Numbered from the stretch's first letter, positions 1 through 10,337 are shown. The stretch: 64,000 nucleotides of DNA from Rhynchonema sp. JSB1_4 (GCA_030248065.1 JASAMV010003795.1:1-64000), one strand, 5' to 3'. Program-made: numbers and translations. The notes: generated by a model not told the origin, from the letters alone.

Positions 1-1022
1 CCGCGGTTCGTCAGAGATCCACGGCAATCGGACAGCAATGATGTCACGATGGCTGCACATTCGGGCGTCACCGGTGAAATCGATGAATCCTGCAACGGTT
101 TGTGATTAATGTTGCAGCAAATGTCAACGGCGTTACTGTTCAGAAGTGCCTGATTCGTTGTCCAGGGCCACCGGGCGTGAACACATGGCCACGTGAGGAC
201 CTGCTAAAATTCGGATGTCCATTTGTCTGTTGGTTGCTTTTTGTTAATTTCGTTGCAAGCAAATATCGCTAAACGGACTATTTACACCTACCCCTGTCAT
301 TTACAGCCGCCTACAGCCAGGATGAAAAATACAAGTTGAACGACGCACAATCGGATGAATCGGAGAGTCTGATGAATGACAAGTAGCATGTCGAGGCTTT
401 AGTTCAGAGTAGTATTCCTGAGAACCTTTTTCACAACGTTGGGAACTAAAGTTTCACGTGCACTTTTTGCATGACACGCACCAATTATTTTCTGATTTAA
501 AAACCGCCAACGTTACATTTATTCTGGCTTACACTATGTGTTAAACCGCACCCGGCCCCCCTTGACTGTGATTTACTGATTTTCGAGGGCAATATTTACC
601 CATCGTTTGGAGATCAACCGCCAATAAATATTATTACTGTTTGAACACGCCAATTTCATGCTTGTGAGCCTTGAGTGGCCCACCATAACAGCGCAATCTG
701 GCTAATTGTTCAGTTGGCAACGCAAACATCAACGCTGGTCGTGAACGCCGGCAGACGCGAGGAAACATAGGGTGTCTCACTCAACCGTTTGACTTCTAGT
801 AATCTGCGGTGGGACGACCGCTTAGGACACGTTATGCCACATGGTAGAAAAATGTGTCGAGCACGGGCGAACTCTGTTTTACTGGTTGGTGCTGCTGATG
901 CTTTAAACAGCATATTTCGTGAGGGAATATGATTGATCACTTTTTTGAGGATGTATTTCTGAGGATATTTGAGAAGTTACTGACGTGCTTCACAACAGGT
1001 TCCGTTTATTCGAAACTGTCCC
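1..1022. other. No gene recognised
   Basis: I see no coding exon with a recognisable family, no RNA gene and no clear repeat here. A 76-codon minus-strand frame at 710-940 has no visible domain and I treat it as chance. Confidence 0.5.
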
Positions 1023-1379
1023 ATGAGCAAGGCGGATCCAATGAGCTTATCAAATTTTATAATTAGACCTGCTTGTTCAGCCGATCGTACGTGCACTCAG
1101 CTGCAAGTAGCCCAGCTGCCGCACTCATTCGAAGACTATTCAATATTGGCACTGGCCGGTGGTGAAGTGGCTCTCGTCGGTGGCACAGAGAACAACCGAT
1201 TCTTACGAAATTACAGCGATGAAGTGTTAATATTGTCCAATGTCAGGCACGAGCAGGTGCGTGAGCGCGACGTGGTGCGCCTCAGAGATGGTAAATTGCA
1301 GAAAACTGAGTCTAAAAAGTTTGAAGATCCCGGAGGTCCGCCAGCTTGGTTTTTATTTCGGTCACATGGGCGTTTTTAA
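1023..1379 (+). CDS. Unassigned ORF, possible exon
   Basis: This is an open frame of 118 codons starting MSKADPMSL. I do not recognise it. The middle (residues about 30-90) has a balanced, protein-like composition with alternating acidic and basic residues and a Gly-Gly turn (LALAGGEVALVGG), so it could be an exon or a remnant of a transposon gene. It lies just upstream of a foldback MITE and no partner exon was found. It could equally be a chance frame. No function is proposed. Confidence 0.2.
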   Translation: MSKADPMSLSNFIIRPACSADRTCTQLQVAQLPHSFEDYSILALAGGEVALVGGTENNRFLRNYSDEVLILSNVRHEQVRERDVVRLRDGKLQKTESKKFEDPGGPPAWFLFRSHGRF

Positions 1380-1498
1380 AACGTTTTTAAAGGGGGCAAC
1401 TCATTGCTAAAAGTGTCCTGTTTATGATTTCAGCGCGTAGCTGAGAGCCGCGCCATCACAAAGCCACCAAGATTAAGCCGATCGATCGATCGAGATAA

Positions 1499-2038
1499 CT
1501 AGGAACAAAAATAATTTTGGACCAGCTGCATTTTTATTGCAAATCAGGGGAAGCTCGTACTCTGGTCATGAAACATTCAGAAAAACAGTCCTTTGTGTAT
1601 AGGCAATCCGTCAGCTCATGGCACTCAACACACACAGGCTGCACGCTACATTACTGCCGTCAATGAATGCATCTATTCTCTGCAGTTATCGCTTGAAACA
1701 TCCCCAAATTTTGCAACAGTGCAGGAAAGTGTTATGTCAAGCAGCAAATGAAAACCGAATAAATTAAAAAGCTACCATCAAAGTATGAGACTCGCCCAAA
1801 GTGTACAGTTTATTTGGAAAATGGCGTGTGCTGCTGCATGCGTTGTGTGTATAAAAAGTGCCATGAGCAGATGGATTGCCCATACTTGAGGTCTGCCAGC
1901 CGATCAAATGAACCAAGTAATCTTTCCTTTGTTTTCATATGAAAACGACTATTTTTCTGAATGCTTCATGGCCAGAGTACGAGGTTCCCCTGATTTGCAA
2001 TAAAAATGCAGCTGGTCCAAAATTATTTTTGTTCCTGG
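1499..2038. mobile_element. Foldback MITE with long inverted arms
   Basis: The first roughly 85 bases (from AGGAACAAAAATAATTTTGG) reappear almost perfectly in reverse complement at about 1955-2038, ending CCAAAATTATTTTTGTTCCT. The inner parts also pair: GGCAATCCGTCAGCTCATGG near 1601 matches its reverse complement near 1857-1880. The whole 540 bp is therefore one long imperfect hairpin with no coding capacity, as expected for a miniature foldback transposon. It shares the core GGACCAGCTGC with the larger foldback at 11084-11845, so the two probably belong to one family. Confidence 0.85.
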
Positions 2039-2373
2039 TTGGACCGATTCAATCGCTTCAATCTCGGTCGATTTTCATCCGATTAATTTAATCTTGATGT
2101 CATTCTGATCGCAAATATCCCCAGCTACGACTTGAAATCATAACAAGAGCACTTTTAGCAATGAGCCCGCCCCTTTAAAGAAACGAAAAATAGGTCTAGG
2201 TCAGGATGTGATCTGGACCACTGGAGGTGGATGCGCTAGTATCGGTTTCGTGGCCAATTTTTTTAGCGCCCACAATAATAAGCCAAAATCGTGCCCGGAA
2301 CGTGCCGGGAAGACTCATTATAAATAAAACGGATTAAACGGATTAACCGGATTAAACGGATTTTTGCGTGCTG

Positions 2374-2684
2374 GGGGAAGACTCATTATTTCTTTGAAAA
2401 CAAAACGGATTAAACGGAATCCAGCTGGAACTTGGTCCTGAACCAATGTTTGGGCTCAGGCTTGAGCTCAGGCTTAGGCTTAGGCTTACGCTCACGTTTA
2501 GGCATACATGTTGGCTTCAGTCTTGGCTCAGGCTTAAACTTAGGCTTAGGCTTAGGCTGAACACACGCCGGGCACATACAACATGCATAATGAGTCTTCC
2601 TGGGAAACGGCCCTGGGGGAAAAACTCATTACGGGGATTCCGTTTAATCCGTTTTATTTTCAAAGAAATAATGAGTCTTCCCCC
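2374..2684. mobile_element. Foldback element with telomere-like loop
   Basis: The left arm (about 2374-2422, GGGGAAGACTCATTATTTCT...) is matched in inverted orientation by the right arm (about 2635-2684, ...AGAAATAATGAGTCTTCCCC) over about 48 bp. Extra partial copies of the arm lie at 2307-2340 and near 2580 and 2720. The loop holds degenerate GGCTTA/TTAGGC units. It has no coding capacity. Confidence 0.75.
2453..2561 (+). repeat. Degenerate TTAGGC (telomere-type) tract
   Basis: The tract contains many GGCTTAGGCTTAGG-like units mixed with GGCTCA and GGCTTG variants. TTAGGC is the canonical nematode telomere unit. Here it is interstitial and decayed, and it sits in the loop of a foldback element, so it is not a chromosome end. 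Confidence 0.7.
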
Positions 2685-2943
2685 CGCCAGAGCCTCTGCA
2701 GGATAAACTGATTACAGTAGTAATGAGTCTTCCATCAACCGCCGGGAAGACTGATTTTCGCGCTCGTGACACCGCGACACGTGTCACATCACGCTGAAAA
2801 ATGACCCTACGACTCGGACAGTGCACCCAAACAAAAGAGATTGAAGCACGTTGATGTGGTAAGAGGAGTTAAAAATCTTTGGAAAATCATCCACTCCACG
2901 GCTATAAAAGGCAGAAAACGGCGTTTTGAGGCCAGCCGCTTCA

Positions 2944-3036
2944 GATTACGTTTAAGCCCAAGCCCAAGAAGCCAAGGCGTAGGCCTAAGCCTAAGCCTAA
3001 GCCAAAGCCTAAGCCCAAGCCTAAGGCTAAGCTAAG
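2944..3036 (-). repeat. Degenerate GCCTAA tract, inverted relative to 2453-2561
   Basis: Units of GCCTAAGCCTAAGCC with AAGCCC and AAGCCA variants run for about 90 bp. This is the reverse complement of the TTAGGC tract 400 bp upstream, so the two tracts form a divergent pair around the DNA at 2562-2943. Confidence 0.7.
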
Positions 3037-3179
3037 CTCAAGAAAACAAACAAAAAATGATGGCTAGGTTTTGACATCCCAACCCCGATTTCACTGTTAT
3101 AAAAACACTATTTCTCATCATTTTGTGCATGTATAAATTAGTTTTAACCAAAAAAGCCAAAAAATAAAAGACCCGCAGG

Positions 3180-3619
3180 CAGTGTAGTACTTGGTCAGGG
3201 TGTTGACGATAGATAGATTGGGACCCGAAATGTGTTGACGATAGATAGATGACCCAAGTCCGAAATCTGGGGGGGGTCGACCCAAACTTGTTGACGATAG
3301 ATAGATGGTGGGGGGGGTCGCCAAAAATCAAGGTATAGTATAGTGCATTAAGTAGGTAATAATGTGTAAATATTAATGAAAATGTGTATAGATGTACTAA
3401 ATCCGCGCGTAGCGCGCGATTTTTGCCTATTTGTGCTGAAAAATACCGATTTTGAGCCATTTTGAGGCAAAAATGTCAATTTTGGGTTCGAAATGTGTTG
3501 ACGATAGATAGATTGTTCCCAAAATTTGTTGACGATAGATAGATTTGCCCATATGTGTTGACGATAGATAGATGAAATCAAAAAGTGTTGACGATAGATA
3601 GATGAATTTGGGGGCGGGA

Positions 3620-3650
<31 letters not shown>

Positions 3651-3661
3651 GTACTACCCTG
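3180..3661. mobile_element. hAT-like MITE with 8-bp TSD and seven internal 17-mers
   Basis: The termini are CAGTGTAGTACTTGG on the left and CCAAGTACTACCCTG on the right, an imperfect inverted pair. The element is flanked by the exact 8-bp direct repeat CCCGCAGG (3172-3179 and 3662-3669). CAGTG/CAGGG-type ends plus an 8-bp duplication are the hallmark of the hAT superfamily. There is no transposase, so it is non-autonomous. Inside are seven copies of GTTGACGATAGATAGAT (starting at 3202, 3234, 3290, 3497, 3528, 3557, 3587) and a C homopolymer of about 30 bases at the right end. Confidence 0.85.
3202..3603 (+). repeat. Seven interspersed copies of GTTGACGATAGATAGAT
   Basis: Seven identical 17-mers fall in two groups, three at 3202-3306 and four at 3497-3603. 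The last four are spaced 29-31 bp apart with unrelated 12-14 bp spacers. They lie wholly inside the hAT-like MITE 3180-3661. The regular spacing resembles sub-terminal transposase-binding repeats of hAT elements; that role is an inference. Confidence 0.8.
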
Positions 3662-4626
3662 CCCGCAGGCACCACGAGTCCAACGCCTTCACCCCGCTGA
3701 GCTAGCGAACCAACACACACTCCCGTCTAGCCGCTGCTACTTATATCTAGCGCTGCTGCTGTCTAATACACACACGTGTGTTAATTAATGCACACACAGC
3801 CAGCTGCGTGTGACGGTTAAACCTGATGATCAAGGGCACCTGGATGATTTTCCAAAGATTTTTATCTCCTAATTAATGTGGTTGGGGGGGTATGGGGATG
3901 GGGCAGTGGGGGTATTTTTTGGAACATTTTTGAGATTTTGGGCAGCGAAAAAATACAGCCCCCCAAAAATAGAGCCCCCAAAAATACAACCCCCCTAAAA
4001 GGGGTCAGTGAAAAAATACAGCCCCCCTTGTATTTTAGGTTTTACGGTAGTTGTTGGTCCGAGCAAGAAAGCTAGCTAGCTGGAGGGGTCCGGCGCAGTG
4101 GTGTCGTTGGGAAATCAAAAGTCAGGATACCGGATACCCGAAATCCAAAATTTTCGGATACCGGATACCCAAAATGAAAAATCTCGGATATTGGTGATGA
4201 CTAAATCCATAGTAGTGGCTGGGGGGGGGGGGGGTTGGGGGGGGGGGGGGGGTTACCCCCCTCTCAGTACTTACCTACCACAAAACCCGAGGGGGGGGTT
4301 GGGGGGGGTTGAGTACTTACCTCTCACAACTCCAAATCATACCTCTCACAAGCAATTTTATACCTTTTTAAGGCAAAAATTGGTGTTTTTCGACCTTATT
4401 TTCCCAAAAATCGCGCGCTCCGCGCGCAAACCAGCGCGCAAACCCACCCATAATACCTATTTTTAGGCGATTTTCGGCGAAAATTTTGAAAAAGTGCTAT
4501 TTTTACCTCAATTTTTGACCAAAATTGTATCACAAAAACGGTGTTTTTTCGCCTTTTTGGGTGACCAAAATCATACCTCTCACGCTTCCGGTCCCAACCC
4601 CGCATCATACTTACCTCCCACACATG

Positions 4627-5077
4627 TGTTACGATTTGGGTTGTGTGTTCGTCACCGAAGATTGCATATGTAATATCCTAGTCCAGACCGCGTGTCGTTG
4701 ATTACGATAAGTTTTATTAATTAAGAGACGTGTAGAAGAAGACCTCAAGTATATGGGTAAAAACCGAATGTAGCTCGCTGATGTTTCAAGAACAGACATA
4801 AAGTAAGTTGAATAAAGCAGGATAAAGGCCAAGCTACATATGTAGGTACTAGGAAGTAGATACATACGCGCCTTGCGCGTCCAAGAGAGCAAAAGGGGCG
4901 CGCGCTGCGCGCGCTTAGCTGGAATCATCACACAGCAGCAAGCCAGCACAGCAACACGGTCGGAACCAGGCAAGCGCTGATTGGCTGTTGTTGATGTGCG
5001 AGGGATGGTGGGCTGTGCTAGCAGATATGTACATTGGAATGTACATACAAGGGCCGGGTTATAGAATACACCTAACA
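4627..5077 (-). repeat. 3' LTR of the gag-only element
   Basis: Second copy of the 451-bp LTR. The inner edge abuts the purine-rich tract (minus strand GAGGGGAGGATGG at about 5078-5092), the expected position of the plus-strand primer in an LTR element transcribed from the minus strand. Confidence 0.9.
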
Positions 5078-5092
5078 CCATCCTCCCCTCAC

Positions 5093-6809
5093 AAGGAAGT
5101 TTGCAGTTACGCTAAAAAAATAACTGACGAGCAGGCTAGCCTCGAAGTTACGAAAGAAGTTAGAAGATACAAATGGCATAAGACGAACCTATAATGAGCT
5201 AGCCAAACAATACCAACAAGTCAACTGGACAACAGTCACGGAACGAAAACGCGGAGAAATACGGATATCCAAAATATGAAACCAAACTGCGACAGAAAAG
5301 TACAGAAAATACATGAGCAGGGCAGGGCAAAAATGGGTATCACAAATCACGGTAGCGTTGCAAAAATCACCAGATCGAGAAAATGTCACGCAAAAGATTA
5401 ACTGAAATACAATACAGGTTCTTTATCAGGTCCGTAGGTGGTCGCGGATTGGCTTGTGTTTACCAACAATTTTGGCTTTAGAATTAGATATCACAAATAG
5501 TTGTGATATGCCTTAAGAATTGATGTGCATTGTTGCATGCACATTGTCATTTTACTTTTACTGCATACATTGCGTTGTACTGATGCGAAGAACTTTACTC
5601 AATCGTGATTATAAGTCTTCATTGACTACATATTGCGTTACGCGTGACTTTCGTGTGATTGCAACTTAAGCCAAGTTAACTACCGTTTGTTGATAACCCC
5701 GAAGAGCACGACCAGTGTATCATACATACACCCCATTCCACACATTCACTCAGTATGTAACAAGATGATGCGTTGCCCCCTCAATGCAGCTTAGGCGCCC
5801 AGCATATAGCTAACGTCTTTGCTGGCCAGAAAGCGTGTAATTTTGGTGCGTGTGGACATTCACACCACTCAGCCAGACACACAATGTATACGCACGATGA
5901 TACATTCTACACAGATTGGACACCCGCCAAATGGTCAATCAGACACCAGGCGGTCATAAATACACAATTGCAATGCAGACTGGGTTCCCCCGATCCGACA
6001 GGCAGGGCTAACAGCTAAAAGATCAGTTGCGTTGCGCGTGAGTGCTGTGCTTGTGATCCCAAGCAGGCAACAACACAAGGTGCCATAACCAATGCGGTGA
6101 CACGTTGCTAGGTCCCATTGGTGGGGTCACACACACAACAATGCGATGAGCAGGAACCCAAAACAACCAGATATAGCACAAGTCCATTGACCATAGATAT
6201 GCCTGCCGACCAACCCAGTCCTGAGATGGACACTAGTCTATAACAGGTCAATAACAATTGCACTGGCAGACATACCCAAACGGTACCAAACAAAAGTGTA
6301 GGCATAAATTAATGGAACGAATTAATAGATATGCGCGGATACACATGTCGCTGTTGCTGCAGTTGATGCTTGCGACAAAATAACAAGAATATGAGAACAA
6401 AATGCGAATGTGCATTGTACGTACATGTGTTGGGCATATGTTGTGCATACCCACCCCATAACAGGCTATGGTTGCACATCATTCACCACGACCCCGTGAG
6501 AAAAGTGGGTCAGACACGCCAAGCCATCGCATCTGGTGATGTACCTGGGATTACGGTAGACTTGAGATTGGCGGCAAATCCGAAAAGCAAACTACCAAAT
6601 GAGTTCTATTCACGAATGAGTTGAAAGAGCTTGGCACAAGCACCAATACCACAATACACACACAAGAACCATACTATAGCGGTTATACATACATAGTACT
6701 AGCAGTGAAAAACAATTAGCTTATTGAGCTAAGAATTCAGTGATTCAAAATGCACCCATGTACATATTGTGCGCGGACTAAAGAGCTCAATTCAATTAGC
6801 CAATTACCA
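5093..6809. other. Non-coding 3' body of the LTR element
   Basis: No frame longer than about 100 codons occurs on either strand, and I saw no reverse transcriptase (YxDD), integrase (zinc H-H-C-C) or protease (DTG/DSG) motif in the frames I read. In a complete element this is where pol would be. Its absence makes the element a large gag-only derivative. Confidence 0.6.
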
Positions 6810-7002
6810 GAAGGCATTTCACAAAGCAGTTCATAAAGCCGTTCACAAAGCAAGTCACAAAGCATTTCACAAAGCAGTTCACAAAGCCGTTCACAAAGCA
6901 AGTCACAAAGCATTTCACAAAGCAGTTCACAAAGCAAGTCACAAAGCATTTCACAAAGCAGTTCACAAAGCCGTTCACAAAGCAAGTCACAAAGCTTTTT
7001 CC
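6810..7002. repeat. 12-bp minisatellite after gag
   Basis: About sixteen 12-bp monomers of the type TTCACAAAGC(AG/CG/AA) and GTCACAAAGCAT are arranged in a 48-bp higher-order unit. The array starts within about 10 bp of the gag stop. Because 12 is divisible by 3 and no monomer has a stop, several frames stay open on both strands (for example repeated CFVNCFVK-type text); these are not genes. Confidence 0.9.
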
Positions 7003-7010
7003 AAAGGTGG

Positions 7011-8072
7011 TCATTTCTGACCCTCACATCGCGGACACTTGCACGTGCTCATAATGTGTCCGGGATTTCGGCAACAATAGCACACGCGAGCGTTGGGTCT
7101 CAGTGGACACGAACGGGAATAGTGCCCAGGATTCCGACACAAATGACACACAACATTGCCATTCGAACTGTCAGCGCCGCCATTCGCACCTTGCTGATCC
7201 ACAGCCTTGTGCGCGCGCTCAGCGCTGTCATCATTCTGGGTGTTCACCACAGAAAATGTATTGAAACGCAAGCGTGACGTTGCCGGATTACGGTAGCTGT
7301 TACCGTCACGACGCGTGTTGTGTTGGTTTGAAACTTGTGATCCATATTCATAACCATTGTAGCGCGCTTGCGCTTGAGATGTTGTGAGCGCTGCGACTCT
7401 GTCCACAATTTCATCAATTTTGGACTGTGCCACGTTTGTTGGACCGTTATTCGCATCAGTCGGTTTGGCTTGCAGAAAATACAATCGCTGCGCTGCTGTG
7501 GTTACTACACCAGCATTCTGAGTAGCGACTTCGCTGGCCTCAATATCACGAGCGATTTGCAGCGCTCCGGATGCAGTTGTGCATGTGTGTGCTCGATACA
7601 ATTCTTGCCGAATTATCAGACTAATGAGACCCCCGGCAAAGAATTCTTTCAAATCCTTGTCACGCTGTTCGTGTGACTTATCGGGCCAGGCTCGTTCTGC
7701 TAATTCGCACAATTCTGCATGATAGTCCGTCACGGACTGGCCGTTACTCTGCTTGCATTGATGCAACTGGGTTGCGAAAAACGACTGTGCGTGCGGTGGG
7801 AGGATCTTTGCAGTTAGCGCTGGCAACAATTGCATGAAGTCATTCTGAACTTCAACTGACAGCATCTGGTAGCCAGCATTTTTCAACACTTTTGGATCAA
7901 TCGCAGCCACAAGGAGGCGCGCACGCTCAGCTGATGACAGACCCAGAAAATTGCACTTATGATGAAATCTTTCCACAAATTCCATCCAGTTTTGACCACT
8001 ACGGTACTCTCCCACAAGTGAAAGGATGTGCACGAGCGTTTTGTCTTGAAGCACACCATTCAACGCCATCAT
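7011..8072 (-). CDS. gag: Retrotransposon Gag polyprotein with two CCHC zinc knuckles
   Basis: Intact 353-codon frame. Residues about 1-200 form a capsid-like helical region (a GQNWMEFVERFHHKCN segment, then a long helical stretch) typical of Ty3/gypsy or BEL-type Gag. Residues 205-305 are Gln/Asn/Ser-rich linker. Two zinc knuckles of the form C-x2-C-x4-H-x4-C occur at residues 309-322 (C309, C312, H317, C322) and 331-344 (C331, C334, H339, C344). Gag packages the element RNA into particles. No protease or reverse transcriptase follows in any frame. The frame has no stops or frameshifts, which agrees with the identical LTRs. Confidence 0.9.
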   Translation of the reverse strand: MMALNGVLQDKTLVHILSLVGEYRSGQNWMEFVERFHHKCNFLGLSSAERARLLVAAIDPKVLKNAGYQMLSVEVQNDFMQLLPALTAKILPPHAQSFFATQLHQCKQSNGQSVTDYHAELCELAERAWPDKSHEQRDKDLKEFFAGGLISLIIRQELYRAHTCTTASGALQIARDIEASEVATQNAGVVTTAAQRLYFLQAKPTDANNGPTNVAQSKIDEIVDRVAALTTSQAQARYNGYEYGSQVSNQHNTRRDGNSYRNPATSRLRFNTFSVVNTQNDDSAERAHKAVDQQGANGGADSSNGNVVCHLCRNPGHYSRSCPLRPNARVCYCCRNPGHIMSTCKCPRCEGQK

Positions 8073-8698
8073 GCCGGATCACACTTTCACACAAAGCCAA
8101 GATAGACAACTATGCGTAAACAGTTCACAACACAAACACGCAGGTTAATAACCCAATACTCTCTTGGTCTAAAATCTTCAAATGTCTCACACTCGCTGCA
8201 GTCATAAAGTACATAGGCATGTATACCTACGGTATATGTATTTTATATGTGCCTTAATGCTGTGCTTCTGGACAAATTGTCTTGAAATTTCGTCTCAAAT
8301 TTGTGAAAACATGAACACAAGCACTCAATTTTGGTTCAGACCTGAGAAAGAACGAAAAAACAACGAACACGAGGTGATCAGTCTGGTGGTCGATGCCTCT
8401 TTCCTCCCTCAACGAAAAGTTGATGTCCGAGATCGTAGAAGTTGAGCACAATAAGCGGACGATGGAGCTAGATCTTGAAATGTTCGTGAATGTACTGTTG
8501 TTGCTGAATGAACATGGTAGTCGTCGTGGTTGAGAATGAAGGTCCTTGAGCTTGTGATTTCACGAGACGTTGATCCTCAAGTTTGACGAAGATGAAGGAG
8601 ACGACAGGCAGTGGCACACGGAAACGCGTTGTACAGTGGTTGTGCGTCGATTGAAGAACGCAAGAGAATGTTGCCAATTTGTCGTGGTCGCCAGAATA

Positions 8699-9149
8699 TG
8701 TTACGATTTGGGTTGTGTGTTCGTCACCGAAGATTGCATATGTAATATCCTAGTCCAGACCGCGTGTCGTTGATTACGATAAGTTTTATTAATTAAGAGA
8801 CGTGTAGAAGAAGACCTCAAGTATATGGGTAAAAACCGAATGTAGCTCGCTGATGTTTCAAGAACAGACATAAAGTAAGTTGAATAAAGCAGGATAAAGG
8901 CCAAGCTACATATGTAGGTACTAGGAAGTAGATACATACGCGCCTTGCGCGTCCAAGAGAGCAAAAGGGGCGCGCGCTGCGCGCGCTTAGCTGGAATCAT
9001 CACACAGCAGCAAGCCAGCACAGCAACACGGTCGGAACCAGGCAAGCGCTGATTGGCTGTTGTTGATGTGCGAGGGATGGTGGGCTGTGCTAGCAGATAT
9101 GTACATTGGAATGTACATACAAGGGCCGGGTTATAGAATACACCTAACA
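8699..9149 (-). repeat. 5' LTR of the gag-only element
   Basis: Identical to 4627-5077 by eye. In element orientation (minus) it starts TGTTAGG and ends CGTAACA. It contains AATAAA within TTAATTAATAAAACTT, a likely polyadenylation signal, and the self-complementary GCGCGCGCTGCGCGCGC. A 149-codon frame across it is identical in both LTRs and is not a gene. Confidence 0.9.
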
Positions 9150-9686
9150 CATGGGCCTGCCACTACACTGACTAAATCAGAATTCATCTACCCTGATCTT
9201 CAGGTTCAACCTTAACCACTATGCTACTTGTATTTTTGACAAAACATTTACAGCTAAAAATAATCTAGCAGATCAACCACGTTGCCGCAGGTCTGAAACA
9301 TTCTCTTTACTACATACTTTGTGTGCGCTCACGCAACGCAACGTCATTGCCCCGTCACTTTCCCTCTTCACGATTCAGGAAAAAAATTTGACCAATTCTT
9401 ATATAGTCATTGTGCGACCAATACCAGGGGGGGTTGCTCCCCAAAATAAAAAATCTCGGATACCCCGGAGCCGGGGGGTTGTTCAAAAAAAGGTCAATTT
9501 TTTCAGAGGAAAATTGAGCAAAATTGGTGTTGGAAGCGCAAAAAATGGTCATTTTTGGGGTTATGCGTGCCCCAGCAAGCGATTTTGCGCATTTTAGAGG
9601 TGAAAATCGGCGATTTTTACGACTTTCGGAAAAATTTTAGGGTAGGATACCCCTGGACAAAAAGTCAGGATACCGGATACCCCGCC

Positions 9687-10337
9687 CAGTGTAGTTCCTG
9701 GTCCGGAGGGGGAACAGGCGGTACCCCCTTTTTTCGGAGGGGGAACAGACGTACCCACCTGGGGGGGAAAGGGGGGGAGGGACCCGGAAGGGGGGGGAGG
9801 ACCCAAATTTAGAGAAAAGTCATTTTTTGAGGTCGAAAATTTGGCTCATTTTTGCCCCTTTTAGGAAAAAATCTCAATAATAAGGGTATTTTGGCGATTT
9901 TTGACGACATTGACAGTGAAAAAATAGAGCCCCCCCAAAAATACAGCCCCCCCCCCCAACTTGGAATTCCCCGCTTGGGGGTCGTAAAGTCAAGTTCTTG
10001 TATAAGACACCTTATGTACAACGTTTGTGGTTGAGTATATGATGACCTAAAGCCTTTTATGGAAGATCTGCACCTAAAAACACTCAATAATGACCAGTAA
10101 CACCCCGACAGAACTCCATTTTAGGGGTATTTTTTGGAACATTTTTTGAGATTTTGGGCAGCGAAAAAATACAGCCCCCCAAAAATAGAGCCCCCCAAAA
10201 ATACAGCCCCCTAAAAGGGGTCAGTGAAAAATGGGGGAGCAGACGTACCCGGAGGGGGAACAGTGGGGCAGGCGTACCATGGAGGGGGAACAGACGTACC
10301 CGAGGGGGGACCCCCCCTCCCCCCAGGAACTACACTG
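9687..10337. mobile_element. R4a hAT-like element
   Basis: The left end CAGTGTAGTTCCTGGTCC starts at 9687 and the right end CCCCAGGAACTACACTG finishes at 10337, an inverted pair. It lies inside R2 at the target GATACCCC: that octamer occurs at 9676-9683 (3 bases away from the left end) and immediately after the right end (10338-10345). The interior has purine/G-rich blocks and R1-type text (10130-10230). Non-coding. Confidence 0.65.

Larger units (their letters stand above)
4627..9149 (-). mobile_element. Gag-only LTR retrotransposon, minus strand, identical LTRs
   Basis: Two 451-bp direct repeats (4627-5077 and 8699-9149) begin TGTTACG and end CCTAACA, and appear identical base for base. 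They are flanked by the 4-bp duplication CATG (4623-4626 and 9150-9153). On the minus strand the order is 5' LTR (8699-9149), a primer-site-like TGGCGACCACGAC 5 bases inside it, gag (8072-7011), a 12-bp minisatellite, about 1.7 kb without long frames, a purine tract (GTGAGGGGAGGATGG) touching the 3' LTR, and the 3' LTR (4627-5077). I found no reverse transcriptase, protease or integrase motif, so it appears to depend on a helper element. Identical LTRs indicate a very recent insertion. Confidence 0.92.
4208..9170. mobile_element. R3 hAT-like MITE, TSD ACTAAATC, interrupted by LTR element
   Basis: The left end CATAGTAGTGGCTGGGGG starts at 4208 and the right end GGCCTGCCACTACACTG finishes at 9170. 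Exact 8-bp duplications ACTAAATC lie at 4200-4207 and 9171-9178. Without the LTR insert (4627-9149 plus its 4-bp duplication) the element is about 436 bp, G/C-homopolymer rich at the ends and non-coding. Relatives without the LTR occur at 12960-13366 (inverted) and inside 20153-20957. Confidence 0.85.
4191..9421. mobile_element. TA-flanked short element inside R2, itself split
   Basis: The R2 relative at 30059 reads CGGATACCAAGG. Here the same place is CGGATA at 4185-4190 and TACCAGG at 9422 onward, so TA is duplicated around an inserted segment. The segment begins TTGGTGATGACTA and ends TAGTCATTGTGCGACCAA, which is inverse apart from a small gap. A TA duplication with inverted ends suggests a mariner-like MITE. 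Its own sequence is only 4191-4207 plus 9179-9421 (about 260 bp); the rest is the R3 element and its LTR insert. The 9195-9245 part also resembles a tRNA D-arm on the minus strand (TAGCATAGTGGTTAAGG), so a SINE-like origin is an alternative. Confidence 0.5.

Noticed and set aside
2453..3036. Chromosome end or true telomere
   Set aside because: The TTAGGC units are degenerate, short, in opposed orientations and flanked by ordinary sequence on both sides.
3202..3603. CRISPR-like array (17-bp repeats with 12-14 bp spacers)
   Set aside because: The genome is eukaryotic, the repeats are too short, the spacing is irregular in the first half, and the whole set lies within a transposon with its own ends and TSD.
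3669..3713. tRNA gene on the minus strand (TAGCTCAGCGGGG box)
   Set aside because: It has an A-box-like D-arm, but I cannot draw an anticodon stem or T-arm; at best it is a tRNA-derived SINE fragment.
6737..7027. Cys/Leu-rich and His/Lys-rich repeat proteins
   Set aside because: They are translations of the 12-bp minisatellite in different frames.
4629..9150. Two identical 149-150 codon minus-strand frames
   Set aside because: They lie across the two LTRs and are chance frames; identity reflects LTR identity, not a duplicated gene.
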